Shown here piece by piece: positions 16,714 to 32,693 of a stretch of 48,063 nucleotides of DNA; position 1 is the stretch's first letter; every line of letters starts with the position of its first letter. The DNA is from an uncultured Comamonas sp. (GTDB lineage Bacteria; Pseudomonadota; Gammaproteobacteria; Burkholderiales; Burkholderiaceae_C). The position numbers were made by a program, and so were the translations under genes. The notes under the pieces are model-generated. The model was not told where the DNA came from and searched no databases. It saw nothing but the letters and a program-made list of their open reading frames with translations. The stretch lies in assembly GCA_902175065.1 (NCBI GenBank), contig CABIIJ010000050.1:1-48063 (forward strand). Direction: 5' to 3'.

Positions 16714-16758
16714 TTAAACCCGGGGGTTCCTCCACCCCTTAGCAACGAGAGCACATCC

Positions 16759-18165
16759 ATGTCACTGAAAACCCACTCCCTCCTCCAAGAGCACGACGCC
16801 CGCTGGGTCGATCTGCGCTTTACCGACACGCTGGGCAAGGAGCACCACGTCACCTTCCCCGCCGAGGCCATGCAGGAAGATGCCTTCGAAGACGGCAAGA
16901 TGTTCGACGGCTCGTCCATCCACGGCTGGAAGGGCATTGAAGCCTCGGACATGGTGCTGCTGCCCGACGACCAGACCGCCGTGCTCGACCCCTTCGCCGA
17001 AGAACCCACCGTCATCGTGCGGGCCGACGTGCTGGAGCCGTCCACCATGCAGGGCTACGCCCGCGACCCGCGCTCCATCGCCCGACGGGCCGAGCTGTAC
17101 CTGCGCTCCACCGGCATTGCCGATACCGCCTACTTCGGGCCGGAGCCGGAATTCTTCATCTTCGACTCGGTGCAATGGCAGTCGCAGATGGACAGCGCCA
17201 GCTTCCAGATCCACTCCGCCGAAGGCGCCTGGGCGAACAACCAGGACATGGACGGCCACAACCTAGGCCACCGCCCGCGCGTCAAGGGCGGCTACTTCCC
17301 GGTGCCGCCCGTCGATTCGCTGCACGGCGTGCGCACGGCCATGTGCAATGCCATGCAGGCCATGGGGCTGAAGATCGAGGTGCACCACCACGAGGTGGCG
17401 AATGCCGGGCAGTGCGAGATCGGCGTGGCCTTCAACACCCTGGTGAGCAAGGCCGACGAGGTGCAGATCCTCAAATACTGCATCCACAACACCGCCCATG
17501 CCCACGGCAAGACCGCCACCTTCATGCCCAAGCCGCTGGTCGGCGACAACGGTTCGGGAATGCACGTCCACCAGTCGCTGTTCAAGGACGGCAAGAACCT
17601 GTTCTTCGGCGACGGCTACGCCAACCTGTCCGAGCTGGCGCTGTACTACATCGGCGGCATCATCCACCACGCCCATGCGCTCAACGCCATCACCAACCCC
17701 GGCACGAACAGCTACAAGCGGCTGGTGCCCGGTTACGAAGCGCCGGTGATGCTGGCGTATTCGGCCAGCAACCGCTCGGCCTCCATCCGCATCCCCTACA
17801 CCTCCAGCCCCAAGGCGCAGCGCATCGAATGCCGCTTCCCCGATCCGCTGGCCAACCCCTACCTGGCGTTCTCGGCCCTGCTGATGGCCGGGCTGGACGG
17901 CATCCGCAACCGCATCCACCCGGGCGATGCGATGAGCAAGAACCTCTACCACCTGCCCCCGGAAGAAGCGGCCAACGTCCCGCGCGTGGCGCACAGCCTG
18001 GCGCAGGCGCTGGACGCTCTCAAGGCAGATAATCGCTTCCTGCTGGAAGGCGGTGTCTTCACCGAAGACATGCTCCAGGCATATATCGATTGCAAGATGG
18101 ACGAGGTCACCCGCCTGCGCCAGGCCGTACACCCGGTCGAATTCGACCTGTACTACAGCCTGTAA
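16759..18165 (+). CDS. glnA: glutamine synthetase type I
   Basis: 468 residues, the normal GSI-beta length. It makes glutamine from glutamate, ammonia and ATP. Motifs: [12 protein letters not shown], the glutamate/metal site [24 protein letters not shown], the ATP region [16 protein letters not shown], and the glutamate loop. The adenylylation site is present, with Tyr397 in [10 protein letters not shown]; the usual Asp after Tyr is His here. Activity is therefore probably controlled by GlnE adenylylation as in E. coli. Transcription starts from a perfect sigma-54 promoter. No terminator is visible before ntrB 46 bp downstream, so glnA-ntrBC is probably one unit. Confidence 0.97.
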   Translation: MSLKTHSLLQEHDARWVDLRFTDTLGKEHHVTFPAEAMQEDAFEDGKMFDGSSIHGWKGIEASDMVLLPDDQTAVLDPFAEEPTVIVRADVLEPSTMQGYARDPRSIARRAELYLRSTGIADTAYFGPEPEFFIFDSVQWQSQMDSASFQIHSAEGAWANNQDMDGHNLGHRPRVKGGYFPVPPVDSLHGVRTAMCNAMQAMGLKIEVHHHEVANAGQCEIGVAFNTLVSKADEVQILKYCIHNTAHAHGKTATFMPKPLVGDNGSGMHVHQSLFKDGKNLFFGDGYANLSELALYYIGGIIHHAHALNAITNPGTNSYKRLVPGYEAPVMLAYSASNRSASIRIPYTSSPKAQRIECRFPDPLANPYLAFSALLMAGLDGIRNRIHPGDAMSKNLYHLPPEEAANVPRVAHSLAQALDALKADNRFLLEGGVFTEDMLQAYIDCKMDEVTRLRQAVHPVEFDLYYSL

Positions 18166-18211
18166 GGGCCGACGGCGGCGGCACTCGTCATACCCACAAG
18201 ACAGAGAAGGC

Positions 18212-19399
18212 GTGAACGACACCGCTGCTGCCCCCCCCACCGCCCCCGGCCACATCCCGGGGCCGACGCCGCTGCTGGAGCACCTGGCCACGGCCGTGCT
18301 GCTGCTGGATGCGCAATTGCGCATCCAGTACGCCAACCACGCCGCCGAGCAATTGCTGGCCACCGGCCTGCCGCGCCTGCGCCACCAGGCGTTCACCGCC
18401 TTTCTGGACGACGCGGACGGCAGCGCCGCCGCCAGCCTGGACCTGGCGCTGCACGCCCAGCAGCCCTACACCCAGCGCGAAGCGCGGCTGCTCGGCACGG
18501 GGGAGCTGCAGCTGGCCGTGGCCGACTACACCGTCACCCCCCTGCCTGCCGCGCCGGGCGCGGCCCCCGGCAGCGCGGGCGGCAGCCAGCTGCTGGTCGA
18601 ACTGCACCCGCTGGACCGGCAGATCCACAGCAACCGCGAAGACAGCCTGTTCACCGCCAACCAGGCCACCCGCGCCCTGGTGCGCGGCATGGCACACGAA
18701 ATCAAGAATCCGCTGGGCGGCATCCGTGGCGCGGCGCAGTTGCTGGAACGCCAGCTGGACAGCGCCCCGCTGCGCGAATACACCGAAGTCATCATCCACG
18801 AGGCCGACCGCCTGCGTGCCCTGGCCGACCGGATGCTGGACGCCCGCCAGCCCCCGGCCTTTGCGCGGGTGAACATCCACCAGATCCTGGAGCGCGTGCG
18901 CCTGATCCTGCAGGCCGAGGCGGGCGATGCCGTGCAGCTGGTGCGCGACTACGACCCCAGCCTGCCCGAGGTCTGGGCCGATGCCGACCAGCTGATCCAG
19001 GTCTTTCTCAACATCATGGGCAATGCCGTGCAATGCCTGATGGAAATGCCCCCGGGACAGCCCGCCGACAGCCCGCCGCCGCGCGTCCTCATCCGCTCGC
19101 GCGTGCTGCGCCGCTTCACCATCGGCACGCGCTGCCACGCCCTGTTGTGCCAGGTGGAGATCGAGGACAACGGCCCCGGCATCGGTGCCGAGCTGCGCGA
19201 GACGGTGTTCTACCCCATGGTCACCGGGCGCTCCCAGGGCACCGGCCTGGGGCTGCCGATCGCCCAGGCCATCATGCAGCAGCATGGCGGCCTGATCGAA
19301 TGCGAGAGCCAGCCGGGGCAGACCATCTTCAAGGTCCTGGTGCCCTTCCCTCCCACGAACGATGCCGCTGCGGCAGGAGCCTTCCATGTCCACCCCTGA
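18212..19399 (+). CDS. glnL: nitrogen regulation sensor kinase NtrB (GlnL)
   Basis: 395 residues from a GTG start preceded by AGAAGG. NtrB phosphorylates or, with PII, dephosphorylates NtrC. A PAS domain occupies about residues 18-130 (VLLLDAQLRIQYANHAAEQLL); the histidine box is MAHEIKNPLGGIRGAAQLLE, and the ATP-binding N and G boxes are NIMGNAVQCLME, DNGPGIG and GTGLGLPIAQAIM. No membrane helix is seen, as expected for a cytosolic kinase. The Ala/Pro-rich N-terminus makes the exact start uncertain. The 3' end overlaps ntrC by 14 bp. Confidence 0.94.
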   Translation: MNDTAAAPPTAPGHIPGPTPLLEHLATAVLLLDAQLRIQYANHAAEQLLATGLPRLRHQAFTAFLDDADGSAAASLDLALHAQQPYTQREARLLGTGELQLAVADYTVTPLPAAPGAAPGSAGGSQLLVELHPLDRQIHSNREDSLFTANQATRALVRGMAHEIKNPLGGIRGAAQLLERQLDSAPLREYTEVIIHEADRLRALADRMLDARQPPAFARVNIHQILERVRLILQAEAGDAVQLVRDYDPSLPEVWADADQLIQVFLNIMGNAVQCLMEMPPGQPADSPPPRVLIRSRVLRRFTIGTRCHALLCQVEIEDNGPGIGAELRETVFYPMVTGRSQGTGLGLPIAQAIMQQHGGLIECESQPGQTIFKVLVPFPPTNDAAAAGAFHVHP

Positions 19400-20849
19400 C
19401 CTCGTCTGGATCATCGACGACGACAAATCCATCCGCTGGGTGCTGGACAAGGCGCTGACCCAGGCGGGCCTGAGCACCTGTTTGTTCGACAGCGCCGAAG
19501 CCGTCCAGAGCAAGCTGGCCAAGGCCCCGCCCAGCGTCATCCTGACCGACATCCGGATGCCCGGCATGGACGGCCTGGGCCTGCTGGCCCAGGTGCGCCA
19601 GACCTGCCCGCAGGTGCCGGTGATCATCATGACGGCGCATTCCGACCTGGACAGCGCCATCCAGTCCTACCAGGGCGGGGCTTTCGAGTACCTGCCCAAG
19701 CCTTTCGACGTGGACGAGGCCGTGGCCCTGGTGCGCCGCGCCCTGGCGCACGCCCGCGAGGCCCGCCAGAACCAGGCCACCGCGGCCACTGCCCCGGCGA
19801 ACGCCCAGGCCGACGGGCTGATCGGCGAGGCGCCCGCCATGCAGGAAGTGTTCCGCACCATCGGCCGGCTGTCGCAATCGCACATCACCGTGCTCATCAA
19901 CGGTGCATCGGGCACCGGCAAGGAGCTGGTCGCCCAGGCGCTGCACCGCCACAGCCCGCGCCGCACGGCCCCCTTCATTGCACTGAACATGGCGGCCATC
20001 CCCCGCGACCTGATCGAGTCCGAACTGTTCGGCCACGAGCGCGGCGCCTTCACCGGCGCCACCGCCCAGCGCCAGGGGCGTTTCGAGCAGGCCCAGGGCG
20101 GCACGCTGTTCCTGGACGAGATCGGCGACATGCCGCTGGAGGCGCAGACGCGCCTGCTGCGCGTACTGTCGGAGGGCAGCTTTCACCGCGTGGGCGGGCA
20201 CACCGGCATCCGCGCCGACGTGCGCATCATCGCCGCCACCCACCAGAACCTGGAGGCGCTGGTGCGCCAGGGGCGTTTTCGGGAAGATCTGTTCTACCGC
20301 CTGAACGTCATCCGCATCCAGCTGCCGACTCTGAGCGAGCGGCGCGAGGACATTCCCCGCCTGGCCGCGTTCTTCCTGCAGCAAAGCGCCCGGGAACTGG
20401 GCATGGCCCCGCGCATCCTTTCCCCCCAGGCGCAGCAGCACCTGGCGCAGTGGGACTGGCCGGGCAATGTGCGCCAGCTGGAAAACGTCTGCCGCTGGAT
20501 CACCGTCATGGCCGCCAGCCAGGAGGTGCAGATCGGCGACCTGCCCCACGAGGTGCAGCAAGCGCCCAGGGCGGCTGTCGACGGTGCGCCGGTGGACGCC
20601 AGCGCCACGGCCTGGGAACAGGCCCTGGGCCAGTGGGCGGGCAGCGCCCTGCGCCAGGGCCAGGGCGACCTGCTGCAACAGGCGCTGCCCGCCTTCGAGC
20701 GCATCATGATCACCACCGCCCTGCGCCATACCGGCGGGGGCCGCCGGGACGCCGCCCAACTGCTGGGCTGGGGGCGCAACACGCTCACGCGCAAGATCAA
20801 GGAGCTGGGGCTGGAAGCCTCTGCCGCCAGCGACGAGGAAGACGCATGA
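19386..20849 (+). CDS. glnG: nitrogen regulation response regulator NtrC (GlnG)
   Basis: 487 residues. The receiver domain carries the phospho-acceptor Asp55 in VILTDIRMPG. The AAA+ domain has Walker A GASGTGKE, the sigma-54 contact loop GAFTGA, Walker B GTLFLDEIGD and the arginine-finger region. A C-terminal Fis-like helix-turn-helix (GGRRDAAQLLGWGRNTLTRKI) ends the protein. It activates sigma-54 promoters when phosphorylated by NtrB. The three sigma-54 motifs in this window (glnA, glnK, gltB) are its obvious targets. AGGAG precedes the ATG. A GCTGCTGC/GCAGCAGC hairpin without a T-run follows its stop. Confidence 0.96.
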   Translation: MSTPDLVWIIDDDKSIRWVLDKALTQAGLSTCLFDSAEAVQSKLAKAPPSVILTDIRMPGMDGLGLLAQVRQTCPQVPVIIMTAHSDLDSAIQSYQGGAFEYLPKPFDVDEAVALVRRALAHAREARQNQATAATAPANAQADGLIGEAPAMQEVFRTIGRLSQSHITVLINGASGTGKELVAQALHRHSPRRTAPFIALNMAAIPRDLIESELFGHERGAFTGATAQRQGRFEQAQGGTLFLDEIGDMPLEAQTRLLRVLSEGSFHRVGGHTGIRADVRIIAATHQNLEALVRQGRFREDLFYRLNVIRIQLPTLSERREDIPRLAAFFLQQSARELGMAPRILSPQAQQHLAQWDWPGNVRQLENVCRWITVMAASQEVQIGDLPHEVQQAPRAAVDGAPVDASATAWEQALGQWAGSALRQGQGDLLQQALPAFERIMITTALRHTGGGRRDAAQLLGWGRNTLTRKIKELGLEASAASDEEDA

Positions 20850-20972
20850 ACGTGCTGCTGCAAGCAGCAGCAAACCGGGGCCAAAAACGGGCACGCACCC
20901 GCCATCGCGCACGATAACGGAACGAACCAGCGGCGCTCCTGCCCAGAGAAATAATAAAAACAGGAGCTGCCA

Positions 20973-21419
<447 letters not shown>

Positions 21420-21479
21420 TTCGCACCGACACCCCGACGACAAGCACCCTTTAGCCACCCTTTTCTGCAAGAGACTGAC

Positions 21480-22808
21480 ATGAAAAAATCACTCCCTGCC
21501 ATCGCACCGGGCCTGCTCCTGGGTTTATCGACTGCTGCGACAGGTGCCTTCGCCCAGGAAGCCGCCGCTCCGGCCCTGGAGGCAGCCGCCGGCATCAACG
21601 CCGGAGATACCGCGTGGATGCTGACCTCCACCATGCTGGTGATCCTGATGGTCATCCCCGGCCTGGCGCTGTTCTACGGCGGGCTGGTGCGCGGCAAGAA
21701 CATGCTGTCCGTGCTGGCGCAGGTATTCACCATCTTTGCGCTGATCACCGTGCTGTGGGCCATCTACGGCTTTTCGCTGACCTTCGGCGGCGCTGGGCTG
21801 TTCTACGGCGGCTTCGACAAGCTGTTCCTGGCGGGCATCACGCCGGACACGCTCTCGGCCACGCTGGGCACCATTCCCGAGTATGTGTTCGTGGCCTTCC
21901 AGTCCACCTTCGCCGCCATCACCGTGGCGCTGATCGTCGGCGCGTTTGCCGAACGCATGAAGTTCTCCGCCGTGATGATCTTCTCGGTGTTGTGGTTCAC
22001 CCTGAGCTACATCCCCATGGCGCACATGGTCTGGGGCGGCGGCCTGCTGGCCGAGGACGGGGCGCTGGATTTTGCCGGCGGCACCGTCGTCCACATCAAC
22101 GCCGCCGTGGCCGGGCTGGTGGGCGCCTACATGGCAGGCAAACGCATCGGCTTCGGCAAGGAAGCGCTGCCGCCGCACAGCCTGACGCTGACCATGGTGG
22201 GCGCATCGCTGCTGTGGGTGGGCTGGTTCGGCTTCAACGCCGGTTCGGCCGGTGCGGCCAACGGCATTGCGGGGCTGGCCTTCATCAACACCATCCTGGC
22301 GACCGGCGCAGCCACCGTGGCCTGGCTGGTGGCGGAAGGGCTGCACAAGGGCAAGGCCTCCATGCTGGGTGCGGCCTCGGGCGCAGTGGCGGGCCTGGTC
22401 ACCATCACCCCGGCGGCAGGCTTTGTCGGGCCGATGGGTTCCATCGTCATGGGGCTGATCGCCGGGCCGCTGTGCCTGTGGGGCGTCTCGGGCCTGAAAC
22501 GCCTGCTGAAGGCCGACGACGTGTGCGACGTTTTCGGCATCCACGGCGTGGGCGGCATCCTCGGGGCCATCCTGACCGGCGTGTTCTGCGCCGCCAGCCT
22601 GGGCGGGGTGGAGCCGGAGGGCTTCCACATGGCCGCGCAAGTGTGGGTGCAGTTCAAGAGCGTGATCGTCACCATCGTCTGGTGCGCCGTGGCTTCCTTC
22701 CTGTGCTTCAAGGCTGCCGACCTGCTGGTGGGGCTGCGCGTCTCGGAAGAAGACGAGCGCCGCGGCCTGGACATCGCCGTGCACGGCGAACGGGCCTATG
22801 TGCATTGA
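21480..22808 (+). CDS. amtB: ammonium transporter AmtB
   Basis: 442 residues. A cleavable signal peptide (MKKSLPAIAP...GAFAQEAAA) precedes about eleven membrane helices, as in E. coli AmtB. The twin pore histidines are present in GTVVHINAAVAGLV and VFGIHGVGGILGA, and the ammonium transporter signature FAERMKF...HMVWGGG is clear. It imports ammonium under limitation and is blocked by unmodified GlnK, encoded directly upstream. The C-terminal tail (GLRVSEEDERRGLDIAVHGE) is the part known to interact with GlnK. A strong terminator follows 29 bp after the stop. Confidence 0.97.
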   Translation: MKKSLPAIAPGLLLGLSTAATGAFAQEAAAPALEAAAGINAGDTAWMLTSTMLVILMVIPGLALFYGGLVRGKNMLSVLAQVFTIFALITVLWAIYGFSLTFGGAGLFYGGFDKLFLAGITPDTLSATLGTIPEYVFVAFQSTFAAITVALIVGAFAERMKFSAVMIFSVLWFTLSYIPMAHMVWGGGLLAEDGALDFAGGTVVHINAAVAGLVGAYMAGKRIGFGKEALPPHSLTLTMVGASLLWVGWFGFNAGSAGAANGIAGLAFINTILATGAATVAWLVAEGLHKGKASMLGAASGAVAGLVTITPAAGFVGPMGSIVMGLIAGPLCLWGVSGLKRLLKADDVCDVFGIHGVGGILGAILTGVFCAASLGGVEPEGFHMAAQVWVQFKSVIVTIVWCAVASFLCFKAADLLVGLRVSEEDERRGLDIAVHGERAYVH

Positions 22809-22837
22809 TACCTGACGCCCGATAACGGTGCAGCCCT

Positions 22838-22875
22838 GCGCCCATGCCCGATATCGGGCATGGGCGCTCTTTTTT
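22838..22875 (+). terminator. rho-independent terminator after amtB
   Basis: A perfect 30-bp palindrome (15-bp stem, centred on GATATC) at 22838-22867, followed by TCTTTTTT. It ends the glnK-amtB transcript. The T-run continues directly into the GGTGCA half-site described for gltB. Confidence 0.92.
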
Positions 22876-22881
22876 GGTGCA
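22876..22881 (+). promoter_or_regulatory. candidate NtrC half-site upstream of gltB
   Basis: GGTGCA at 22876-22881 ends 89 bp before the end of the gltB -12 element, exactly the spacing found at glnA. The left half of the dyad is poor. It is supported mainly by the identical spacing. Confidence 0.4.
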
Positions 22882-22955
22882 TGGCACGGGGCACGGCGGC
22901 ACCGCAGCGCACGCCATGCGTGCCGCCACAGGGGAGCGTGGGCGCTTCTTCAACT

Positions 22956-22970
22956 TGGCACGGTGTTTGC
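22956..22970 (+). promoter_or_regulatory. sigma-54 promoter of gltB
   Basis: TGGCACG-GTGT-TTGC is a perfect -24/-12 match, 50 bp upstream of the gltB ATG. It implies that glutamate synthase is controlled by NtrC and sigma-54 here, unlike the Lrp-controlled E. coli operon. Confidence 0.85.
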
Positions 22971-23020
22971 TAACTACGGGGAGAACCCTTTTCCCTTCGT
23001 ACCAACAAAGTGGCCCTGCT

Positions 23021-27733
<4,713 letters not shown>

Positions 27734-27753
27734 ACCGAACAAGGAAAGACATC

Positions 27754-29208
27754 ATGGGAAAAATCACAGGTTTTTTGGAATTCGCCCGCATCGAGGAAAG
27801 CAGTGAGCGCGTGGAACTGCGCCTGCGCCACCACCGGGAGTTCGTGCAGCACCTCAGCCCCGCGCAGGCGCAGCAGCAAGCTTCGCGCTGCATGGACTGC
27901 GGCACGCCCTTCTGCCACAACGGCTGCCCGGTGAACAACGTGATTCCGGATTTCAACGATCTGGTCTACCGGGACGACTGGCAACGCGCCAGCACCGTGC
28001 TGCACGCCACCAACAACTTCCCGGAATTCACGGGCCGCATCTGCCCCGCGCCGTGCGAGGCGGCGTGCACGCTGAACATCAACAGCCAGCCGGTGGGCAT
28101 CAAGAGCATCGAGCACGCCATCATCGACCGCGCGTGGGCCGAAGGTTGGGTGCGGCCCCAGCCCGCCGCCCAGGCCAGCGGCAAGCGCGTGGCCGTCATC
28201 GGCTCCGGCCCGGCCGGGCTGGCCGCTGCCCAGCAACTGGCCCGCGCCGGCCATGCCGTCACCGTGTTCGAGAAAAACGAGCGCCCCGGCGGCCTGCTGC
28301 GCTACGGCATCCCGGACTTCAAGCTGGAGAAAACGCACATCGACCAGCGCATCGACCAGCTGATCGCCGAAGGCGTGGTGTTCCGCACCAGCACCCTGGT
28401 CGGGGCGGTGCAAGAAGCCCCCCAGGGCGTAACCGTGGTCACCCCCGAAGAATTGCACCGCAGCTTCGATGCCCTGCTGCTGGCCGGCGGCGCAGAAACC
28501 TCGCGCGACCTGCCCGTGCCCGGGCGCGAGCTGGCCGGCGTGCATTTCGCCATGGAGTACCTGCCGCAGCAAAACCGTGCCAATGCCGGCGTGGCCCTGC
28601 CCGCCCCCATCAGTGCCCAAGGCAAGCACGTCATCGTCATCGGCGGCGGCGATACCGGCTCCGATTGCGTCGGCACCGCCAACCGCCAGGGCGCGGCCGG
28701 CGTGGTGCAGTTCGAGCTGCTGCCCATGCCCCCGCAGCAGGAGGACAAGGCACTGACGTGGCCCTATTGGCCGGTCAAGCTGCGCACCTCGTCCAGCCAC
28801 CAGGAAGGTTGCGAGCGCGAATTTGCCATTGCCACCAAAGCCTTCGTCGGCGAACAGGGCCGGGTCACGGGCCTGACCACCGTGCGCGTGCAGATGCAGG
28901 ACGGGCGGCTGACCGAGGTCGAAGGCACCGAACAGCATTGGCCTGCCGACCTGGTGCTGCTGGCCATGGGCTTTACCGGCCCCAGGCCCGAGCTTCTGGC
29001 GCAGCTGGGCGTGGCCACCGACGCCCGTGGCAACGCCCAGGCCAGCACCGATGCCGCCCATGGCTACGCCACCAGCGTGCCGCGCGTGTTTGCCGCCGGG
29101 GACATGCGCCGGGGCCAGTCGCTCATCGTCTGGGCCATCCGCGAAGGACGGCAGGCGGCCCGCGCCGTGGATATGTTCCTGATGGGCAGCAGCCAGTTGC
29201 CGCGTTGA
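27754..29208 (+). CDS. gltD: glutamate synthase (NADPH) small subunit
   Basis: 484 residues. GltD carries FAD and passes electrons from NADPH through iron-sulfur clusters to GltB. The N-terminal cluster cysteines are visible in [17 protein letters not shown] and [12 protein letters not shown]. The FAD dinucleotide-binding motif is [14 protein letters not shown]; the NADPH motif is [13 protein letters not shown]; the C-terminal FAD contact is [28 protein letters not shown] is a good ribosome site, and the start is 20 bp after gltB, so they form one operon. A long palindrome follows the stop. Confidence 0.97.
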   Translation: MGKITGFLEFARIEESSERVELRLRHHREFVQHLSPAQAQQQASRCMDCGTPFCHNGCPVNNVIPDFNDLVYRDDWQRASTVLHATNNFPEFTGRICPAPCEAACTLNINSQPVGIKSIEHAIIDRAWAEGWVRPQPAAQASGKRVAVIGSGPAGLAAAQQLARAGHAVTVFEKNERPGGLLRYGIPDFKLEKTHIDQRIDQLIAEGVVFRTSTLVGAVQEAPQGVTVVTPEELHRSFDALLLAGGAETSRDLPVPGRELAGVHFAMEYLPQQNRANAGVALPAPISAQGKHVIVIGGGDTGSDCVGTANRQGAAGVVQFELLPMPPQQEDKALTWPYWPVKLRTSSSHQEGCEREFAIATKAFVGEQGRVTGLTTVRVQMQDGRLTEVEGTEQHWPADLVLLAMGFTGPRPELLAQLGVATDARGNAQASTDAAHGYATSVPRVFAAGDMRRGQSLIVWAIREGRQAARAVDMFLMGSSQLPR

Positions 29209-29236
29209 TGCTACGGCGTGCATTATTCAAATTGAA

Positions 29237-29314
29237 TAGCTTCTTCCGTTTGTTATTACTTGAATTCAATATGTTTCATATCTGAAAACAAGTATTCATC
29301 AGCGGAACAAGCTA
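29237..29314. terminator. long palindrome C after gltD
   Basis: The outer arms TAGCTTCTTCCG and CGGAACAAGCTA enclose a less perfect inner stem (TACTTG against CAAGTA) and an AT-rich loop containing ATATG-TTT-CATAT. It is the third member of the family at 7597 and 15894. Here it lies between two genes on the same strand, ending gltBD 40 bp ahead of dapL. Confidence 0.65.
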
Positions 29315-29356
29315 CTGTTTCATTGTTCCAAGACCTTTTCAGCCCCAGGGAACCCC

Positions 29357-30580
29357 ATGATCCGCATCAACCCCCACTACCAGAAGCTGCAGGCCAACTA
29401 CCTGTTTGCCGACATCGCCCGGCGCGTCGGCGCCTTCCAGCAGCAGCACCCGGACAGGCACCTGATCCGCCTGGGCATCGGCGACGTGACCCAGCCGCTG
29501 CCGCCCGCCTGCATCGCCGCGCTGCACCACGCCACGGACGAGATGGCCAATGCCGCCAGCTTTCGCGGCTACGGCCCGGAGCAGGGCTACGACTTCCTGC
29601 GCGAGGCCATCGCCGCCAACGACTTCCGCGCCCGGGGGGCGCAGGTGGATGCCGATGAAGTCTTCGTCAGCGACGGGGCCAAGTCCGACACCGGCAACAT
29701 CCAGGAAATTTTTGCCCAGGATGTGCGCGTGGCCATCCCCGACCCGGTGTACCCGGTGTACGTGGACACCAACGTCATGGCCGGGCGCACGGCGGCCGCC
29801 GTCGATGGCCGCTACCCCGGCTTCGTCTACCTGGACAGCACCGCCGCCAACGGCTACGTGCCCGCGCTGCCGACGCAACCGGTCGACCTGATCTACCTGT
29901 GCTTCCCCAACAACCCGACGGGCGCCACCGCCACCCGCGCCCAACTGGCCGCCTGGGTGGATTACGCCCGCCAGAACCGGGCGCTGATCCTGTTCGATGC
30001 GGCGTACGAAGCCTTCATCCGCGACCCCGAGCTGCCGCACTCCATCTACGAAATCCCCGGTGCCCGCGAAGTGGCCATCGAGTTCCGCAGCTACTCCAAG
30101 ACGGCGGGCTTCACCGGCCTGCGCTGCGCCTACACCGTGGTGCCCAAGGAGTGCATGGCCTGGGACGAGAACGGCCAGCGCGTGCCCCTGCATCCGCTGT
30201 GGATGCGGCGGCACACGACCAAGTTCAACGGCGTCTCCTACCCCGTGCAACGCGCCGCCGAGGCCGTTTACAGCGCCGAGGGCCAGCAGCAGGTGCAGGC
30301 GCTGATCGACGATTACCTGGCCAACGCCCGCACCATTCGCGGCGCTTTCGAGGACATGGGCTTTGCCTGCACCGGGGGCGAGAACGCGCCCTACGTCTGG
30401 ATCGATGCGCAGCGCGATGCCTGGGAGTTTTTCGACCTGCTGCTGCACCGCGCCGGAGTGGTCTGCACGCCGGGCGTGGGCTTTGGCCGCTGCGGCCAGC
30501 AGCACGTGCGCATCAGCGCCTTCAACAGTGCGGAAAACGTCGCCAACGCCTTGCAGCGCATCCGCGAGGCGCTTCAATAA
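29357..30580 (+). CDS. dapL: LL-diaminopimelate aminotransferase
   Basis: 407 residues. It converts tetrahydrodipicolinate directly to LL-diaminopimelate with glutamate as amino donor. The match to the DapL family is distinctive: [97 protein letters not shown], and the PLP lysine in [15 protein letters not shown]. It is unlike the succinyl-pathway DapC/ArgD enzymes expected in betaproteobacteria. The neighbours lysA and dapF provide the following steps. It starts 43 bp after the palindrome; lysA follows after 14 bp. Confidence 0.93.
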   Translation: MIRINPHYQKLQANYLFADIARRVGAFQQQHPDRHLIRLGIGDVTQPLPPACIAALHHATDEMANAASFRGYGPEQGYDFLREAIAANDFRARGAQVDADEVFVSDGAKSDTGNIQEIFAQDVRVAIPDPVYPVYVDTNVMAGRTAAAVDGRYPGFVYLDSTAANGYVPALPTQPVDLIYLCFPNNPTGATATRAQLAAWVDYARQNRALILFDAAYEAFIRDPELPHSIYEIPGAREVAIEFRSYSKTAGFTGLRCAYTVVPKECMAWDENGQRVPLHPLWMRRHTTKFNGVSYPVQRAAEAVYSAEGQQQVQALIDDYLANARTIRGAFEDMGFACTGGENAPYVWIDAQRDAWEFFDLLLHRAGVVCTPGVGFGRCGQQHVRISAFNSAENVANALQRIREALQ

Positions 30581-30594
30581 GGAAAGCCATCCAC

Positions 30595-31854
30595 ATGCCC
30601 ATTGCCAACGACTTGCGCCAGCGCCTGTACCCGCAACTGCCAGCGATTGCCGAACACTTCGGCACGCCGTTTCACCTCTACGACGAGACGGGTATCCGCG
30701 CCACCGTGGCCGGCCTGCACGCCGCCTTTGCCGGGGTGGCCGGGTTCAAGGAGTATTACGCCGTCAAGGCGCTGCCCAACCCGCGCATCCTGGCGCTGCT
30801 GCGCGAACTGGGCTGCGGCTTCGATTGCAGCTCCATCGCCGAACTGGTGCTGGCCCGCGAGGCCGGCGCACGCGGCGAGGAGATCATGTTCACCTCCAAC
30901 AACACCTCGCCCGAGGAATTTGCCGTGGCCGCACAGGACGGCGGCTGCATCCTGAACCTGGACGACCTGAACCTGGTCGCCAAGGTGCCGCAGATGCCCG
31001 AGCTGGTGTGCCTGCGCTACAACCCCGGGGCCGAGCGCAGCGGCAACAGCATCATCGGCAACCCGCTGGAGGCCAAGTACGGCGTGCCGCACGCGCAGCT
31101 GCTCGACGCTTTCCGCGCCGCCCGGGCGCGGGGCGCACGGCGCTTTGGCCTGCACACCATGCTGGCCTCGAACGAACGCGACCACCGCTACATGGTGCAG
31201 ACGGTGGAAATGCTGCTGTCGGTGGCCGCCTGGGTGCAGGCGGAGCTGGGCATCCGCCTGGAGTTCATCAACATGGGCGGCGGCCTGGGCATCCCCTACC
31301 GGCCCGACGACGAAGCATTCGACGTGGCCACCCTGGGCCAGCAGGCGCAGGCGCTGCTGGAAGATTTCCGCACCCGCCACGGCCACGCGCCCGCGCTGCA
31401 CATGGAAAGCGGGCGCTACGTCACCGGCCCGCACGGCGTGCTGGTGACCCGCGCCATCAACCGCAAGGACAGCTACCGCACCTACATCGGCGTGGACGCC
31501 TGCATGTCCGCCCTGATGCGTCCCGGCATGTACGGCGCCTACCACCACATCGACGTGGTCGGCAAGACCGCCAGCGCCGCCGATGCGCCGGTGGACGTCG
31601 TCGGCTCCCTGTGCGAGAACAACGACAAATTCGCCGTGCAGCGCCCCCTGCCGCCGGTGGACGACGGCGACCTGCTGGTCATCCACGACACCGGGGCGCA
31701 CGGCCACGCCATGGGCTTCAATTACAACGGCAAGCTGCGCCCGCAGGAGCTGCTGCTGCGCGAGGACGGCAGCGTCACCCGCATCCGCCGCGCCGAGACG
31801 CTGCAGGACTACTTCGCCACGCTGGACTTCGCCGCGCGGGAGTGGCGGCCATGA
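30595..31854 (+). CDS. lysA: diaminopimelate decarboxylase
   Basis: 419 residues of the fold III PLP decarboxylase family. The PLP lysine lies in [13 protein letters not shown]; other motifs are [49 protein letters not shown], the active-site cysteine in [10 protein letters not shown] and [14 protein letters not shown]. The family also contains ornithine and carboxynorspermidine decarboxylases, but its place between dapL and dapF makes meso-DAP to lysine the likely reaction. AAGGAAAG is the ribosome site. The stop overlaps the nadE start as ATGA. Confidence 0.88.
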   Translation: MPIANDLRQRLYPQLPAIAEHFGTPFHLYDETGIRATVAGLHAAFAGVAGFKEYYAVKALPNPRILALLRELGCGFDCSSIAELVLAREAGARGEEIMFTSNNTSPEEFAVAAQDGGCILNLDDLNLVAKVPQMPELVCLRYNPGAERSGNSIIGNPLEAKYGVPHAQLLDAFRAARARGARRFGLHTMLASNERDHRYMVQTVEMLLSVAAWVQAELGIRLEFINMGGGLGIPYRPDDEAFDVATLGQQAQALLEDFRTRHGHAPALHMESGRYVTGPHGVLVTRAINRKDSYRTYIGVDACMSALMRPGMYGAYHHIDVVGKTASAADAPVDVVGSLCENNDKFAVQRPLPPVDDGDLLVIHDTGAHGHAMGFNYNGKLRPQELLLREDGSVTRIRRAETLQDYFATLDFAAREWRP

Positions 31855-32693
31855 GCCAGCCGCGCCTGCACCCCCGCCAGAACGCCATTGCCGCCGTGCT
31901 GGGCGTCACGCCGCCATTTGCCAGCGCCGCCGCGCTGGCGGCAGAAGCGCAGCGGCGGCAGGTCTTCATCGAAGACACGCTGCAGGCCAGCGGCCTGACC
32001 ACCCTGGTGCTGGGCATCAGCGGCGGGGTCGATTCGCTGGTCGCCGGGCGGCTGGCGCAACTGGCCGTCCAGGCGCTGCGCACACGCACCAGGGACGGGC
32101 GCTACCGGTTCATCGCCGCCCGCCTGCCCTACGCCACCCAGCACGACGAGGCGGATGCCCGCGCCGCCCTGGCCTTCATCCGCGCCGACGAGGAATACAC
32201 CATCGCCATCGACGGAGCCGTGCAGGCACTGGCCGCGCAACTGCCCAAACTGCAAGCCCTGCCCGCCCAGCGGCGCGACTTCGTGCAGGGCAACATCAAG
32301 GCCCGCACCCGCATGGTGGCGCAATACGCCCTGGCCAACGCCACGGGCGGGCTGGTCATCGGCACCGACCACGCCGCCGAGGCGGTGATGGGTTTTTTCA
32401 CCAAATTCGGCGACGGTGCGTGCGACCTGGCCCCGCTGTCCGGCCTGGTCAAAGGCCAGGTGCGGGCCATCGCCGCCCACCTGGATGCGCCGGATGCGCT
32501 GGTACACAAGACCCCCACCGCCGACCTGGAAGACCTCGCCCCGGGCCGCCCGGACGAAGCCGCCTACGGCGTCAGCTACGCACAGATCGACGCCTTCCTG
32601 CACGGCCAGCCAGTCGATGCCCAGGCCTTCCAGCGCATCGTTGCCGCCTACGAAGCCAGCGGGCACAAACGCGCCCAACCCCTCACGCCATGA
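31851..32693 (+). CDS. nadE: NAD+ synthetase, ammonia-dependent type
   Basis: 280 residues, the length of the E. coli type that lacks a glutaminase domain. It makes NAD+ from nicotinate adenine dinucleotide, ATP and ammonia. The ATP-pyrophosphatase loop is [14 protein letters not shown]; further motifs are [52 protein letters not shown] and the C-terminal [11 protein letters not shown]. It overlaps both neighbours by 4 bp, so it is translated inside a lysine operon although its pathway is different. Dependence on free ammonia fits the adjacent nitrogen block, but that is an inference. Confidence 0.93.
   Translation: MSQPRLHPRQNAIAAVLGVTPPFASAAALAAEAQRRQVFIEDTLQASGLTTLVLGISGGVDSLVAGRLAQLAVQALRTRTRDGRYRFIAARLPYATQHDEADARAALAFIRADEEYTIAIDGAVQALAAQLPKLQALPAQRRDFVQGNIKARTRMVAQYALANATGGLVIGTDHAAEAVMGFFTKFGDGACDLAPLSGLVKGQVRAIAAHLDAPDALVHKTPTADLEDLAPGRPDEAAYGVSYAQIDAFLHGQPVDAQAFQRIVAAYEASGHKRAQPLTP

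Noticed and set aside
22844-23020. Longer gltB with an upstream start
   Set aside because: The added segment covers the amtB terminator and the sigma-54 promoter, and the family propeptide fits the ATG at 23021.
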